Source of the DNA: Maribacter sp. 4G9
GTDB lineage: Bacteria > Bacteroidota > Bacteroidia > Flavobacteriales > Flavobacteriaceae
Direction of reading: 5' to 3'
NCBI RefSeq assembly: GCF_002742265.1
Contig: NZ_MDGL01000173.1
Coordinates: forward strand, 41,894-105,893
Length of the DNA: 64,000 nucleotides
Within the stretch, counting starts at the first letter, position 1, and every line of letters starts with the position of its first letter. The notes beneath the pieces are model-generated. The model was given only the letters and a program-made list of their open reading frames with translations, was not told the origin of the DNA and ran no database searches. Shown piece by piece: positions 41,938 through 52,700 of the stretch. The position numbers and the translations under genes are program-made.

Positions 41938-44483
41938 ACGGTTTAGAAACATCTACCAAAACCCCATTTAAATGGTTGCTTAAAATGGCTTGGCGTGATG
42001 GCAAGGCCAGTGGAAGACGACTCGTCCTTTTTATGGGAAGTATTATTCTGGGCATTGCGGCCGTTGTATCCATTCAATCTTTCAGTGAAAACCTTCAGAA
42101 GAATATTGGAGGGCAGTCCAAGGCTTTAATGGGGGCCGATTTTCTAATTGACAGTAATGAGCCTGCCAATGAACGTGTACTTCAAATCATGGACTCTTTG
42201 GGTGGGGCAGGAGCCAAGGAGGTGAAATTTGCTTCCATGGCCGCCTTTGTAAAAAACGGCCAAACGAAATTGGTACAAGTTAGGGGCGTGGAAGGGAATT
42301 TTCCTTTTTATGGGGAATTGGAAACGGAACCGGCCACCGCGGCCTTTGAGTATCAGGAAAAAGGCGGTGCCTTGGTGGATGCTACGGCCATGATCCAGTT
42401 CGATTTAAAAGTGGGGGACAGTGTAAAATTGGGGAGCATTACCTTCCCGATAGTTGGATCCCTGATAACCGCACCTGGAAGTACCGGCATTGGAACATCG
42501 GTAGCACCCCCTATTATCGTTCCTTCCGAGTATATGGAGCCTAGCGGATTATTGCAAAAGGGAAGTCGGTTGGAATATGCCTATTATTTTAAATCCCCGG
42601 ATGCGGACCTGGAACAACTTGATAAGGAAGTGGACCCTATCTTGGATGAACAAAATGCCGATTTGGATACCCATACTTCTACCAGTGACCGATTGGGAAG
42701 AAGATATAACAATGTAGGTAGATTTTTAAACTTGGTTGCATTCATTGCCCTGCTTTTGGGTTGTGTGGGAATCGCAAGTTCCGTTCATATCTATATCAAG
42801 GAAAAATTGAAGGCCGTGGCCGTTCTCAAATGTTTGGGGGCCACTAGAAAACAGACTTTTTTGATATATCTCTTGCAAATTTCTGGAATGGGATTGTTGG
42901 GTGGATTCATAGGCACGGTCATTGGGCTATTGCTCCAGCAGACCTTTCCTATAATATTACAGGAGTTTTTGCCCTTTGAAGTCGAAATTTCTACATCGTA
43001 TACTGCCATTGCCGTTGGTTTGATTCTAGGGATTTTGATGTCCGTTCTATTTGCACTTTCCCCTTTGCTCAACACATGGTTCGTATCCCCTTTGCAAGTT
43101 CTGAGGGTTCAGGAGAACTCTGGGGGGAAATCAAGAAAGTCCCAGATATGGGTCGTTTTAGCCATTGTACTGTTTGTCTTTTTGTTCGCTTTGTGGCTCT
43201 TGGATAACCTTAAATATGCATTGGGGTTTGTTGTGGGTATCTTGGTTACCTTCTCCATCTTGGGAGGAGTTTCCATCTTTTTCATGCGATTGGTTAAAAA
43301 GTATTTTCCAAAATCCTGGAGTTTTACCTCAAGGCAAAGCCTATTGAATTTATTTCGGCCCAATAACCAAACCGCCGTTTTAATCTTGGCCATTGGAATT
43401 GGGACCTTTTTGATCAGCACCCTGTACTTTACCAAGGACTTTTTATTGGCCAAGGCCGTTGTGGAGTCCAATGAAAAGAGTCCCAATATCATTATGTTCG
43501 ACGTGCAGACGAACCAAAAGCAGGATATTATAAATACGGTAACCCCAAAAGGGCTGCCCATATTGGATAATATACCGATCGTTACCATGCGTATGGAACA
43601 GATTAAGGACCGTAGCGTTAATGAAATTCGTTTGGATACGACCACAAGCATCAATAAATGGATACTCAATCATGAGTTTAGGGTCACCTATAGGGATTCA
43701 TTGATAGGGTCCGAAAAATTGGTTTCAGGGCGTTTTGATATGAAGGTGCCAAAAAATGGGCCTGTTCCCATTTCCTTGGCGGACAATGTGGCGAGGGATG
43801 CCCAAGTGGTGGTAGGCGATACGTTGCTATTTAATGTACAGGGCATGCTGATGGAGACGGTCGTAGGGAGTATCCGCGAAGTGGACTGGGGTAGGATGCA
43901 GCTCAATTTTTCCATTGTTTTCCCAACAGGTATCTTGGAAAATGCACCACAGTTTCATGTATTGACCACCAATGCCCCGGACAAGTCCGCATCGGCCAAC
44001 TTACAGCGAGAATTGGTAAAGAAATTTCCCAATGTTTCCATTTTGGACTTACGGCAGGTGATTACCCTCGTAGAAAGTATATTGGACAAAATATCCTGGG
44101 TGATAAGTTTTATGGCTTTCTTCAGCATCCTTACCGGAATTATTGTGCTTATAGGTTCTGTACGAAATAGCAAATACCAACGGATTCGGGAAAGCGTACT
44201 TTTAAGGACCATTGGTGCAAAGAGCAACCAGATTCTTAAAATCACGGCACTGGAATACCTGTACTTGGGTATTTTGGGAAGTGGTATCGGGGTATTGTTA
44301 TCCTTGATCGGGAGTCAGTTCCTGGCATATTTTATTTTCGAAACACCCTTTGTACCGTCTTGGATTCCATTTTTAGTGGTACTTCCTGGCATTACGTTGC
44401 TGGTTTTAATGATAGGGCTTAGCAATAATATTTCGGTATTAAAAAGTCCGCCACTTCAAGTGCTACGGAAGGAAAATAGCTAA
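41934..44483 (+). CDS. ybbP: FtsX-like ABC permease, YbbP-like
   Basis: 849-aa permease with about ten membrane helices: one near residue 30-50, three around 262-385, two at about 405-455, one at about 478, and three at the C-terminus (about 715-835), framing two large periplasmic domains and FtsX motifs (LLGCVGIASSVHIYIKEK; KYQRIRESVLLRTIGAKSNQ). Start is TTG, overlapping the ybbA stop (TTGA); the nearest ATG would cut the conserved WLLKMAWRDG. Works with YbbA, probably on a lipid or lipoprotein related substrate of TesA; the substrate is not known. Confidence 0.9.
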   Translation: MNGLETSTKTPFKWLLKMAWRDGKASGRRLVLFMGSIILGIAAVVSIQSFSENLQKNIGGQSKALMGADFLIDSNEPANERVLQIMDSLGGAGAKEVKFASMAAFVKNGQTKLVQVRGVEGNFPFYGELETEPATAAFEYQEKGGALVDATAMIQFDLKVGDSVKLGSITFPIVGSLITAPGSTGIGTSVAPPIIVPSEYMEPSGLLQKGSRLEYAYYFKSPDADLEQLDKEVDPILDEQNADLDTHTSTSDRLGRRYNNVGRFLNLVAFIALLLGCVGIASSVHIYIKEKLKAVAVLKCLGATRKQTFLIYLLQISGMGLLGGFIGTVIGLLLQQTFPIILQEFLPFEVEISTSYTAIAVGLILGILMSVLFALSPLLNTWFVSPLQVLRVQENSGGKSRKSQIWVVLAIVLFVFLFALWLLDNLKYALGFVVGILVTFSILGGVSIFFMRLVKKYFPKSWSFTSRQSLLNLFRPNNQTAVLILAIGIGTFLISTLYFTKDFLLAKAVVESNEKSPNIIMFDVQTNQKQDIINTVTPKGLPILDNIPIVTMRMEQIKDRSVNEIRLDTTTSINKWILNHEFRVTYRDSLIGSEKLVSGRFDMKVPKNGPVPISLADNVARDAQVVVGDTLLFNVQGMLMETVVGSIREVDWGRMQLNFSIVFPTGILENAPQFHVLTTNAPDKSASANLQRELVKKFPNVSILDLRQVITLVESILDKISWVISFMAFFSILTGIIVLIGSVRNSKYQRIRESVLLRTIGAKSNQILKITALEYLYLGILGSGIGVLLSLIGSQFLAYFIFETPFVPSWIPFLVVLPGITLLVLMIGLSNNISVLKSPPLQVLRKENS

Positions 44484-44534
44484 GTGTTTTTCGTTGGATT
44501 TAGTCCTGGCTAATGTTTTTTTCCAAGAAAATGG

Positions 44535-44591
44535 TCGTTAAAGTGCTTCATTCATCGGTAAGCTGAACCAGACCAACAATCCGTTTACCGA
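44535..44591 (+). promoter_or_regulatory. Three-site operator-like array upstream of the third small secreted protein gene
   Basis: TCGTTAAAG (44535), TCGGTAAGC (44555, 20 bp on) and inverted GTTTACCGA (44583, 28 bp on), then TTTTTACACTTTG at 44596-44608. The 28-bp inverted spacing and the TTACACTT are the same as in the duplicated unit, although the rest of the sequence differs. Confidence 0.6.
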
Positions 44592-44708
44592 GCTTTTTTT
44601 ACACTTTGTCCAACAAAAATCCAAAGGCCGAAAAATGGTGTATTTCAGCGAGATATACCGATATTAATTTACTTGCCAAGTTAGCTTTATATAACCCAAA
44701 TCAATGTT

Positions 44709-44966
44709 ATGAAAGCTATTTTAACCCTATCCCTGGTTCTTTTTTTCGGAGGAATTTCCTTGGCTCAAGATGGTAAAGGCAACGTAAAGGTAGCCGCACT
44801 TCAAGAAAGTGTCATCTTAATAGACAGCACCGTTCAAACCGATAATATGGATGTTTTAGGGAAAGAAGGACAAACTGGAATTGCAAGGTTATATCGCCAC
44901 AAGAATTCCAGGGTTAAAAGCGCGCTATTTTTCACAACAAAGAACGATACCCCTAAATTGGCATAA
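44709..44966 (+). CDS. Small secreted protein, KNSRVK family, member 3
   Basis: 85-aa precursor: signal peptide (MKAILTLSLVLFFGGISLAQ), then about 65 mature residues. Core shared with member 1: NVKVAALQES near the mature start, ARLYRHKNSRVKSALFFTTKN and terminal PKLA. Has a seven- to eight-residue longer middle. Operator-like array upstream matches that of members 1 and 4. Likely expressed under the same regulator. Function unknown; it is distant enough from member 1 to show which residues are constrained. Confidence 0.8.
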   Translation: MKAILTLSLVLFFGGISLAQDGKGNVKVAALQESVILIDSTVQTDNMDVLGKEGQTGIARLYRHKNSRVKSALFFTTKNDTPKLA

Positions 44967-45026
44967 AATTTGACCTACTAAACACAAAAGGCACTTTTGC
45001 GTGCCATACACTTAAACCTTAACGCT

Positions 45027-45146
45027 ATGTTACTATCTATCACACTTATTGCAGGATTATTGATTGCTACCTATTTGGTTATTTTTCCAAAATCAAAAGG
45101 AGACTTAAAACCAATTAAAATACCCGTGGACCAAAGCAAAAGTTAA
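45027..45146 (+). CDS. Predicted 39-aa single-span membrane protein
   Basis: ATG to TAA reading MLLSITLIAGLLIATYLVIF, one hydrophobic helix, then a short tail rich in Lys, Pro and Ser. Too short for usual gene finders. Not a recognised KdpF- or CydX-type sequence. It follows member 3 of the small secreted family by 60 bp on the same strand and could share its transcript. A real gene is plausible from its helix-plus-charged-tail layout, but not proven. Confidence 0.45.
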   Translation: MLLSITLIAGLLIATYLVIFPKSKGDLKPIKIPVDQSKS

Positions 45147-45179
45147 CACGGGCCCTTTAGGATTGTCCCAATAATGCTG

Positions 45180-46766
45180 TTACTGCTTGATACCAGGTTG
45201 TTTTATCGTATAATTACCCTTGGCCTTGGCTTCATCCACTTGTCGTTTTACATCGGCCAATAATGCCTTAGAATCATAGATTATCCCATCTTTGATGGTA
45301 TATTTTACACCACCAACACGAACTACGTCATTGTCTTCGGTAAGTTTGATGGCACCTGTTCCGTAAAGTACTTTTAAGTTCTGAAGTGGATTTTCGGCTA
45401 CAATGGCGAAGTCGGCCAATTTTCCTATGGCCACACTGCCTATTTTGTCATCCATTCCAAGGGCCTCGGCTCCGTTCAAAGTAGCGGACCTGATAATTTC
45501 CAAAGGATGGAATCCTGCTTCCCTCAACAATTCCAATTCTCGTATATAGGCGAAACCGTACAATTGAAAAATAAAACCGGAATCGGAACCTGTGGTGACC
45601 CTACCAGCCCTGTTTTTGTATTCGTTTACGAAGGTCATCCATAACTTGTAGTTTTTCTTCCAGGCCACTTCCTGTTCGGTACCCCAATCGTGCCAATAAG
45701 AACCGTGCGATATTTTACTGGGCTGATAAAACTCCCAGAGGGTAGGAAGTGTATAATCCTCGTGCCATTCTGCTCTTCTGGCCTTATGTAAATCCCTACT
45801 TGCCTCGTAGATATTGAAAGTTGGATCCAAGGTAAAATCAAGTTCCAATAGTTCGTTCATTACACTGTTCCAATGTTCTGAGTACGGCTCCGCAGCCTGT
45901 GACCATAGGTTGCCCGCATTTTCAAAGCGATGTTGCTCATTTTGGTAGTTGTAGTCCAAAGGGTAATCCTGTACAGTTCTACTGTCGAATAAGGCTTCTG
46001 GTAGTCCGTACCAGTGTTCCATGGATGTTAGACCGGCACGCGCAGAGTGCAGTACGTTCCATCTTGCAACACTCAATTGGGCATGATGGCAAGCGGAACC
46101 CAGCCCCAATTTTTTATTTTCGTCCAAGGCCGCTTCCATAATCTCTGGTTCTGCCCCAAAGAATTTTATGCCGTCCGCACCTTTTTTGGCATTGGCCCTA
46201 ACCCATTCCCTTGCTTGTTCTGGAGTGGAGATAGGAATGTCATTGAGTGGATTGAATGATTTGCTGGTTTGCCCAAAAGCCGTATAGGCCATAATACGCG
46301 GGGCAATGATTTCATTCTTTTCGCTTTTTTTCTTAAGGTCCATGGTGAAGTCAACGCCCCTCCCGCTCGGTTCCCGTACCGTGGTGATTCCATGTGCCAT
46401 CCATAGTTTGAATACATAATCAGGTTCTGCACCTTGGGCTTTTCCACCTATATGTCCGTGCATATCTATAAGCCCGGGCATGAGGTACATTCCGGTACAG
46501 TCCAATTCCTTGCCACCAGGTTTCAATTGTGGCCTATCAGATTCTTTAATCTTTACCCCGGGATACCCAACAACCTGAATTTCCTTTATAATATTGTTTT
46601 CTACGACTATGTCAATGGGTCCTTGAGGAGGTGCCCCATTTCCATTGATCAACATGACCCCGCGAATTATTAACTGTGGATAGGGACCATCACCCTCCAA
46701 GGATTGCGAAAATGAAATGTTTATACAAAGGACTAATAGGAAAATTGGGAAGAATACTTTTTTCAT
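45180..46766 (-). CDS. Secreted amidohydrolase (imidazolonepropionase-like)
   Basis: 528-aa metal-dependent amidohydrolase with signal peptide (MKKVFFPIFLLVLCINISFS). Metal ligands: MPGLIDMHGHIGG near 93-105 (HxH), the HHAQLS His region near 222-227, SMEHWYG near 246-252 and GSDSGF near 390-395 (Asp). Fits the family that includes imidazolonepropionase-like and prolidase-like exported enzymes; substrate is not predictable. Monocistronic on the minus strand; next upstream gene is a histidine kinase on the same strand 129 bp away. Confidence 0.9.
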   Translation of the reverse strand: MKKVFFPIFLLVLCINISFSQSLEGDGPYPQLIIRGVMLINGNGAPPQGPIDIVVENNIIKEIQVVGYPGVKIKESDRPQLKPGGKELDCTGMYLMPGLIDMHGHIGGKAQGAEPDYVFKLWMAHGITTVREPSGRGVDFTMDLKKKSEKNEIIAPRIMAYTAFGQTSKSFNPLNDIPISTPEQAREWVRANAKKGADGIKFFGAEPEIMEAALDENKKLGLGSACHHAQLSVARWNVLHSARAGLTSMEHWYGLPEALFDSRTVQDYPLDYNYQNEQHRFENAGNLWSQAAEPYSEHWNSVMNELLELDFTLDPTFNIYEASRDLHKARRAEWHEDYTLPTLWEFYQPSKISHGSYWHDWGTEQEVAWKKNYKLWMTFVNEYKNRAGRVTTGSDSGFIFQLYGFAYIRELELLREAGFHPLEIIRSATLNGAEALGMDDKIGSVAIGKLADFAIVAENPLQNLKVLYGTGAIKLTEDNDVVRVGGVKYTIKDGIIYDSKALLADVKRQVDEAKAKGNYTIKQPGIKQ

Positions 46767-46895
46767 CTGGTTTTAGGTTGGTGAAAGCTTTGCGTTATAA
46801 TAGCTTTCTAAATATAGGAAATATTGGGGGAGATCAGGATACCCAACATGCTGTTTCAAATAATATTTTGAAGTACACAGATTTGGTAGTGGAAT

Positions 46896-48110
46896 CTATG
46901 CTACCGGTGACAATTGCTGTTTTATTTCCTGAAATTTGATAATATAATTGGTCCCTTTTTTGCTTGTATCCTTCTGTATGGACCCCTTAAGTTGTCTGGT
47001 AAGGTTGTGAATCAATTTGAGCCCCAAGGATTTTGAATTCTTATAGTTTATGGTATCGGGAAAACCTACGCCATTATCACCAATGTTCAGTACATAGTGT
47101 TTATCGATTTCCTTTTTTAAAGCAATGTAGATCTCACCTTCCTGATCATCGGCAAAACCATATTTGAGTGCGTTGGTGACGGCTTCGTTTATCAAAAGAC
47201 CTAATGGAATGGCCGTATCGATTCCCAATTTAATTTCAGGAATATCGATTTTTAGTTGCACTTTACTGTCCAAACCCTTTATGGATCGGATCAAATATTC
47301 GCTAAGTTCCTGTACATAAGATTTATATTCGATTTGACTAATATCTTTTCGCATATAGAGCATTTCATGTACCATGGCCATCGAAATTACACGGTTCTGC
47401 GTGCTTTTCAAGAGATTCTTCATTCTGGTTTCCTCCACATTACGGGTCTGAAGGCTCAACAAACTGGATACCGTTTGAAGATTGTTCTTGACCCTGTGGT
47501 GTACCTCCTTTAAAAGCAATTCTTTTTCATTCATTTGTCGTGTGAGTTCCTTTTTGGACTTATAGAGGGCGTTGTGCGACTTCAATAAATCCTTTCCAAA
47601 GATGCTGCCCAATAAAAAGAGGGAAAACGACACGGAAAATAGGCTAAAAATACTTCTGTATTCAATGGGAACAAGGTTCTCCGTAAAACTTAGTTCAGGA
47701 AAGCTTTGCGAGAAAATAAAAATGATGATGGCAAATGTTAAGTACAAAAAAAACCTTCCGTGTTTTCGTGTATTCACATACCCAGCAAAGACTACCAAGG
47801 CCAACATAAAAATAAAGGAACTATTGATGCCTCCACTGTAAAGGGTCACTATCAATGCACTGGCCAAAGCCAACAAGGAGGAAATGTAGTACGTAATGCT
47901 AATATTTTTTGTGGACCGATAGAGATACGTATTTACAAGATTGGCAATTCCATAAATAATAAGGACGTGTGGAATAATCACTTTAATATTCAATAAGAAC
48001 AGACAAACAAGCCCGAATACCATGGCTAGAATACTGGTAATGTAATTTACCTTTAAAACTAGTTTTGTTTTTTCCCTGAGGTATTCTTGTTCTATATGAG
48101 AATCTGGCAT
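46896..48110 (-). CDS. Orphan sensor histidine kinase, HisKA_2/HWE-like
   Basis: 404-aa kinase with about six N-terminal membrane helices (about residues 22-178) and a cytosolic kinase core. LLLKEVHHRVKNNLQTVSSLLSLQTR (split: phospho-His in EVHHRVKNNL, near 205) is the HisKA_2 dimerisation box, and LGLLINEAVTNALKYGF near 300-316 is the N-box; GDNGVGFPDT is the G1 box. No response regulator is adjacent, so the partner is elsewhere. The HWE/HisKA_2 group commonly senses light or stress, but the sensor here is unidentified. Confidence 0.9.
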   Translation of the reverse strand: MPDSHIEQEYLREKTKLVLKVNYITSILAMVFGLVCLFLLNIKVIIPHVLIIYGIANLVNTYLYRSTKNISITYYISSLLALASALIVTLYSGGINSSFIFMLALVVFAGYVNTRKHGRFFLYLTFAIIIFIFSQSFPELSFTENLVPIEYRSIFSLFSVSFSLFLLGSIFGKDLLKSHNALYKSKKELTRQMNEKELLLKEVHHRVKNNLQTVSSLLSLQTRNVEETRMKNLLKSTQNRVISMAMVHEMLYMRKDISQIEYKSYVQELSEYLIRSIKGLDSKVQLKIDIPEIKLGIDTAIPLGLLINEAVTNALKYGFADDQEGEIYIALKKEIDKHYVLNIGDNGVGFPDTINYKNSKSLGLKLIHNLTRQLKGSIQKDTSKKGTNYIIKFQEIKQQLSPVA

Positions 48111-48216
48111 ACTATCAACTTAAAAAATTGGTAAACAAAGTTTCCTTTGTAAATCTAGGTATGTTTTTAACACAATGCTAAGATATTTTGTTTTCTCCAA
48201 GAAAATAATGCGAAAC

Positions 48217-49611
48217 TTATGATCTTCTTATCTGTGGCCTTAAATCCGTTAATTCGGATATTTTTATAGGGGTACCGGATTGAATACTCTTCCGCGCCGC
48301 TATTCCAATTAGTATGGACATGGCTCCATCCCTTATGCCGGCAGTTCTTCCGTAGGGGTCCGGTACTTTAGGGTTAACGAATATTTTATCTTGAAGGCGT
48401 TTATCACCACCGCCATGACCGCTTTCTTCCATATCCACTTGGACGGTTTCAAACTCTTGCCATAATTTATGAATTACAATGGATTTCTTCGCAACGATTT
48501 CCTCGCCGTTCTGTGCCATTTCGTTGGCGTGTTTTTCAGCTTCCTCGATAGATGTATTCTCAAAGTACGGAATATCCAACCAGGCCTCTATTCTGCCTTC
48601 GGTTCCGTTGAAGGCAACCCGCCATCCCTCAAACGGGGAATAGGTGGTCAAGGAATAATTCAGTATCGTATTGTCCGTGTATTTTACTTGGGCGGACATT
48701 TTATCGTAAATATTGATGTCTTCCCTAAAAAGGCAGTTGTCCCGTATGTATCCGTCCTCGTGTTCATGGTCCGCATATAATTTTTTGGAAAATTCATCCT
48801 TGTTGATGTCCCAATAAAAGGCACATTCGGTTTTATGGTCGCAGGTTCTACAGTTCTTTCCCCTAAAATGGCCATTTTTTCCGTAAAACTCCAAGTCGCC
48901 ATAGGCAAAGACTTCATTGGGTTCAGAGTCGATCCACCAATTGAGCAAATCAAAATGATGGGTGGCCTTATGGACCCAAAGTGATCCACTACTCTCCATT
49001 TCACCATGCCATCTTCTAAAATACGAAGCACCGTGATAGGTATTTAGGTACCAATTAAAGTCGACCGAGACTAAGTCTCCAATCGTCTTATTTGCAATCA
49101 ATTCCTTGATTTTCGTGGCATAGGGACTCCATCTATAATTAAACCCAACAATTAGGTTTTTGTTTGAGGCTTTTTCGGCATCGAGTATTTGCTGGCATTT
49201 TACCTCGTCAATGGTCAAGGGCTTTTCAGTAAGGACATCACAGCCCATTTCTAGACCTTTGATGATAAATTCATGGTGGGTTGAATCTTTCGTGGTTACG
49301 ATTACAAGGTCTGGTTTTGTTTTTGAAACCATTTCCTCAAAGGAAGCAAAAGTAGGGCAGGTAGCTCCTATATATTGCTTGCCATATTCCAATCGGCTTG
49401 GATTGATATCACTTAGGCCTACAAATTCCAAAATGTCAGAATACTCGTCCAACAAACGTTTCCCCCAAAATGTAATACCCCTGATACCTGTACCTACAAG
49501 GGCAACTTTGAGTTTTTTTGATTTGTTAAAGGCAAATGCGTGTGCCGGGAACGCACTGCTTGCCGCCAACATGCTAATGGAGAAAATAAATTCCCTTCTT
49601 GTATTTTTCAT
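48217..49611 (-). CDS. Gfo/Idh/MocA-family oxidoreductase with Tat-like signal
   Basis: 464-aa NAD(P)-dependent dehydrogenase. N-terminus has TRREFIFSISMLAASSAFPAH, a twin-arginine-type signal. Rossmann motif VALVGTGIRGITFWG near 36-50 and EKPLTIDEVKCQ near 132-143 (EKP). An unusual Cys cluster GKNCRTCDHKTECAFYW near 258-274 is known in a subgroup of this family. Different from the enzyme at 35210-36538. Substrate unknown; likely a sugar or glycoside in the periplasm. No obvious operon partner. Confidence 0.88.
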   Translation of the reverse strand: MKNTRREFIFSISMLAASSAFPAHAFAFNKSKKLKVALVGTGIRGITFWGKRLLDEYSDILEFVGLSDINPSRLEYGKQYIGATCPTFASFEEMVSKTKPDLVIVTTKDSTHHEFIIKGLEMGCDVLTEKPLTIDEVKCQQILDAEKASNKNLIVGFNYRWSPYATKIKELIANKTIGDLVSVDFNWYLNTYHGASYFRRWHGEMESSGSLWVHKATHHFDLLNWWIDSEPNEVFAYGDLEFYGKNGHFRGKNCRTCDHKTECAFYWDINKDEFSKKLYADHEHEDGYIRDNCLFREDINIYDKMSAQVKYTDNTILNYSLTTYSPFEGWRVAFNGTEGRIEAWLDIPYFENTSIEEAEKHANEMAQNGEEIVAKKSIVIHKLWQEFETVQVDMEESGHGGGDKRLQDKIFVNPKVPDPYGRTAGIRDGAMSILIGIAARKSIQSGTPIKISELTDLRPQIRRS

Positions 49612-49710
49612 GGTATAAATTCAAACGATCCTTTTAAAGATATTTAAAATTTATAAAGGACTCATATGTAAGGGTTCAATATTTGCGGCAAAGGAAAAAA
49701 CAAGGAAACA

Positions 49711-49739
49711 AAAAAGGCGCCCATTTGAGCACCTTTTTT
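49711..49739. terminator. Bidirectional-looking terminator after secA
   Basis: GGCGCCC (49716-49722) and GAGCACC (49727-49733) pair with two G-U wobbles, and the stem is flanked by a run of A and a run of T. It lies 16 bp beyond the secA stop on the minus strand. Confidence 0.8.
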
Positions 49740-49754
49740 AAGGTTAATCAAGAT

Positions 49755-52700
49755 TTAATCGTTTATCAGAACCCATTCCCCTTTGGAAATAAGTGGTTCT
49801 GCCTGTTTATATTTCACGGTTTTACTTTCGCCCGACATTACATTTTTAATGGTCACTTTTTCATTTCTACCAATTTTGGGTTGCTCCCTTACAATAGTTT
49901 CCGTAACCGATGGTCGTTGTCTTTGTGTCTGTCCTGCAGCCCTATTCTGTGCTGCCAGTTCGTCACTGTTGGGGATTTCTTCCTTTGAAGTCTGTATTTT
50001 TTCCTTGCGTTGTGGAGCGTTTCTGGCCTCCCTAATATCATTGGGATTTCCGGAAGGTAGTTCCCCTTTAAATAGGAAGGAAACAATTTCCTTATTTACC
50101 TTTTCAATCATTTGTTTAAATAGTTCAAAAGCTTCGAACTTATAAATCAACAAAGGATCTTTCTGTTCATGAACGGCCAATTGAACGGACTGTTTTAATT
50201 CATCCATTTTGCGTAGATGCGTTTTCCAGGAGTCATCGATGATGGCCAAGGAAATATTTTTTTCAAAATCCGTCACCAGTTGCTTCCCATTACTTTCATA
50301 CGCTTCTTGCAGGTTGGTGACTACATTCAACGTTTTAATACCATCCGTAAAGGGTACTACGATACGCTCAAAATTATTTGCATTGTCCTCGTAAACCTTT
50401 TTGATTACGGGTAGTGCGGTGGCCGCATTGCGTTCCATTTTTTCCTTATAATGGTCGTAACCTGCCTTGTATACCCTACCGGTTATTTCCTGGGTACTGA
50501 GTTTGCCAAATTCCTCCTCGCTCACCGGTGAGGTCATGGAGAAATATTTGATCAATTCAAACTCAAAGTTTTTATAATCGTTGGCAGCTTTGTTACCCTC
50601 CACAATTACCTCACAGGTATCGTAAACCATATTGGCAATATCCACTTTGAGTCGTTCCCCCTGTAAGGCATGGCGCCTTCTTTTGTAAACAACTTCTCGT
50701 TGGGCGTTCATTACATCATCATACTCCAAAAGTCGCTTACGCACCCCAAAGTTGTTCTCCTCGACTTTTTTCTGCGCTCGTTCAATGGATTTGGTCATCA
50801 TGCTGTGTTGGATGACCTCACCTTCCTCCAAGCCCATTTTATCCATCATCTTGGCGACCCTATCCGAACCGAAAAGTCGCATAAGGTTATCTTCCAGGGA
50901 TACATAGAATTGAGAGCTTCCTGGGTCCCCTTGTCGCCCGGAACGTCCTCGTAACTGCCTGTCCACACGCCTTGAATCGTGTCGTTCCGTGCCAATTATG
51001 GCCAAACCGCCCGCTTTTTTTACTTCGGGGGTTAGTTTAATATCCGTACCACGGCCCGCCATGTTGGTGGCAATGGTCACAACTCCGGGATTACCCGCAT
51101 CTGCAACAACATCCGCTTCCTTCTTGTGCAATTTGGCGTTCAACACGTTATGCGGAACCTTACGTACGCTCAGTAATTTTGAAAGTAATTCTGATATTTC
51201 TACCGATGTAGTACCAATGAGCACGGGTCTTCCGGCCTGACTTAATTTGGTTACCTCGTCAATGATGGCATTGTACTTTTCGCGCTTCGTTTTATAAATC
51301 AAGTCGTTTCTATCGTCCCTTGCAATAGGTCTGTTGGTAGGTATCTCAACGACGTCCAGTTTGTAGATTTCCCAGAACTCGCCTGCCTCCGTTATGGCGG
51401 TACCTGTCATACCGGCCAGTTTGCTGTACATCCTAAAATAGTTCTGTAGGGTAACGGTGGCAAAGGTTTGTGTCAAGGCTTCAATCTTTACATTCTCCTT
51501 GGCTTCAATGGCCTGATGAAGACCATCGGAATATCTACGACCGTCCATAATACGACCGGTCTGTTCATCCACGATCATCACCTTATTGTCAATTACCACA
51601 TATTCCACATCCTTTTCAAATAGTGTATAGGCTTTTAACAACTGGCTCATGGTATGGATACGTTCGCTCTTGACGGTAAAATCCTTGAAAAGTTCCTCCT
51701 TCAATTCCGCCTCCTCCTCAATATCAAGGTTTTGTTGTTCAATTTTGGCAATTTCGGCCCCAATGTCGGGCATTACAAAGAAATCCCTGTTTTGTTCCCC
51801 TGATATATAATCGACACCTTTATCCGTAAGCTCTATCTGGTTGTTTTTTTCATCGATAACGAAAAGCAGGTCTTCATCCACCTTGGGCATTTCACGGTTG
51901 TTGTCCTGCATGTAAAAATTCTCCGTTTTTTGGAGCAGTTGTTTTACACCCTCCTCACTCAAGAATTTAATAAGAGCCTTATTTTTTGGTAGGCCCCTAT
52001 ACACACGCAGCAATAGAAAACCACCATCCTTTGTATTGCCCTCCGCAATTAATTTTTTGGCTTCTGCCAAGACCCCGGTCAAGTGTTGTCTTTGTTTTTG
52101 AACAATTTCGCTGACCTTGGGCTTCAACTCATTAAATTCATGTCTGTCACCTTCAGGTACCGGTCCAGATATAATCAAGGGCGTTCTGGCATCATCCACT
52201 AAAACAGAATCCACCTCATCTACTATGGCGTAGTTATGCAGACGCTGCACCAGGTCCTTAGGGGTATGGGCCATATTGTCCCTTAAGTAATCAAAACCGA
52301 ACTCGTTATTGGTTCCGTAAGTAATATCCGCATTGTACGCCGCCCTTCTTCCGTCCGAGTTTGGCCTGTGATGGTCGATACAATCTACCGAAAGTCCATG
52401 AAATTCGAAAATTGGGGCCATCCAGGCACTATCCCTTTTAGCCAGATAGTCGTTTACGGTCACCAAGTGGGCACCATTACCTGTAAGTGCGTTCAAATAG
52501 AGGGGAAGGGTAGCTACTAAGGTCTTTCCTTCACCTGTTTGCATTTCCGCAATTTTTCCTTGGTGAAGGGCGATTCCCCCAATCAACTGAACGTCATAGT
52601 GTACCATGTCCCAAGTGACCTGTTTTCCAGCGGCGTTCCAAGAATTTTTCCAAACGGCATTGTCGCCGTCCAGGGATACATATTCTTTTTCACCGGATAA

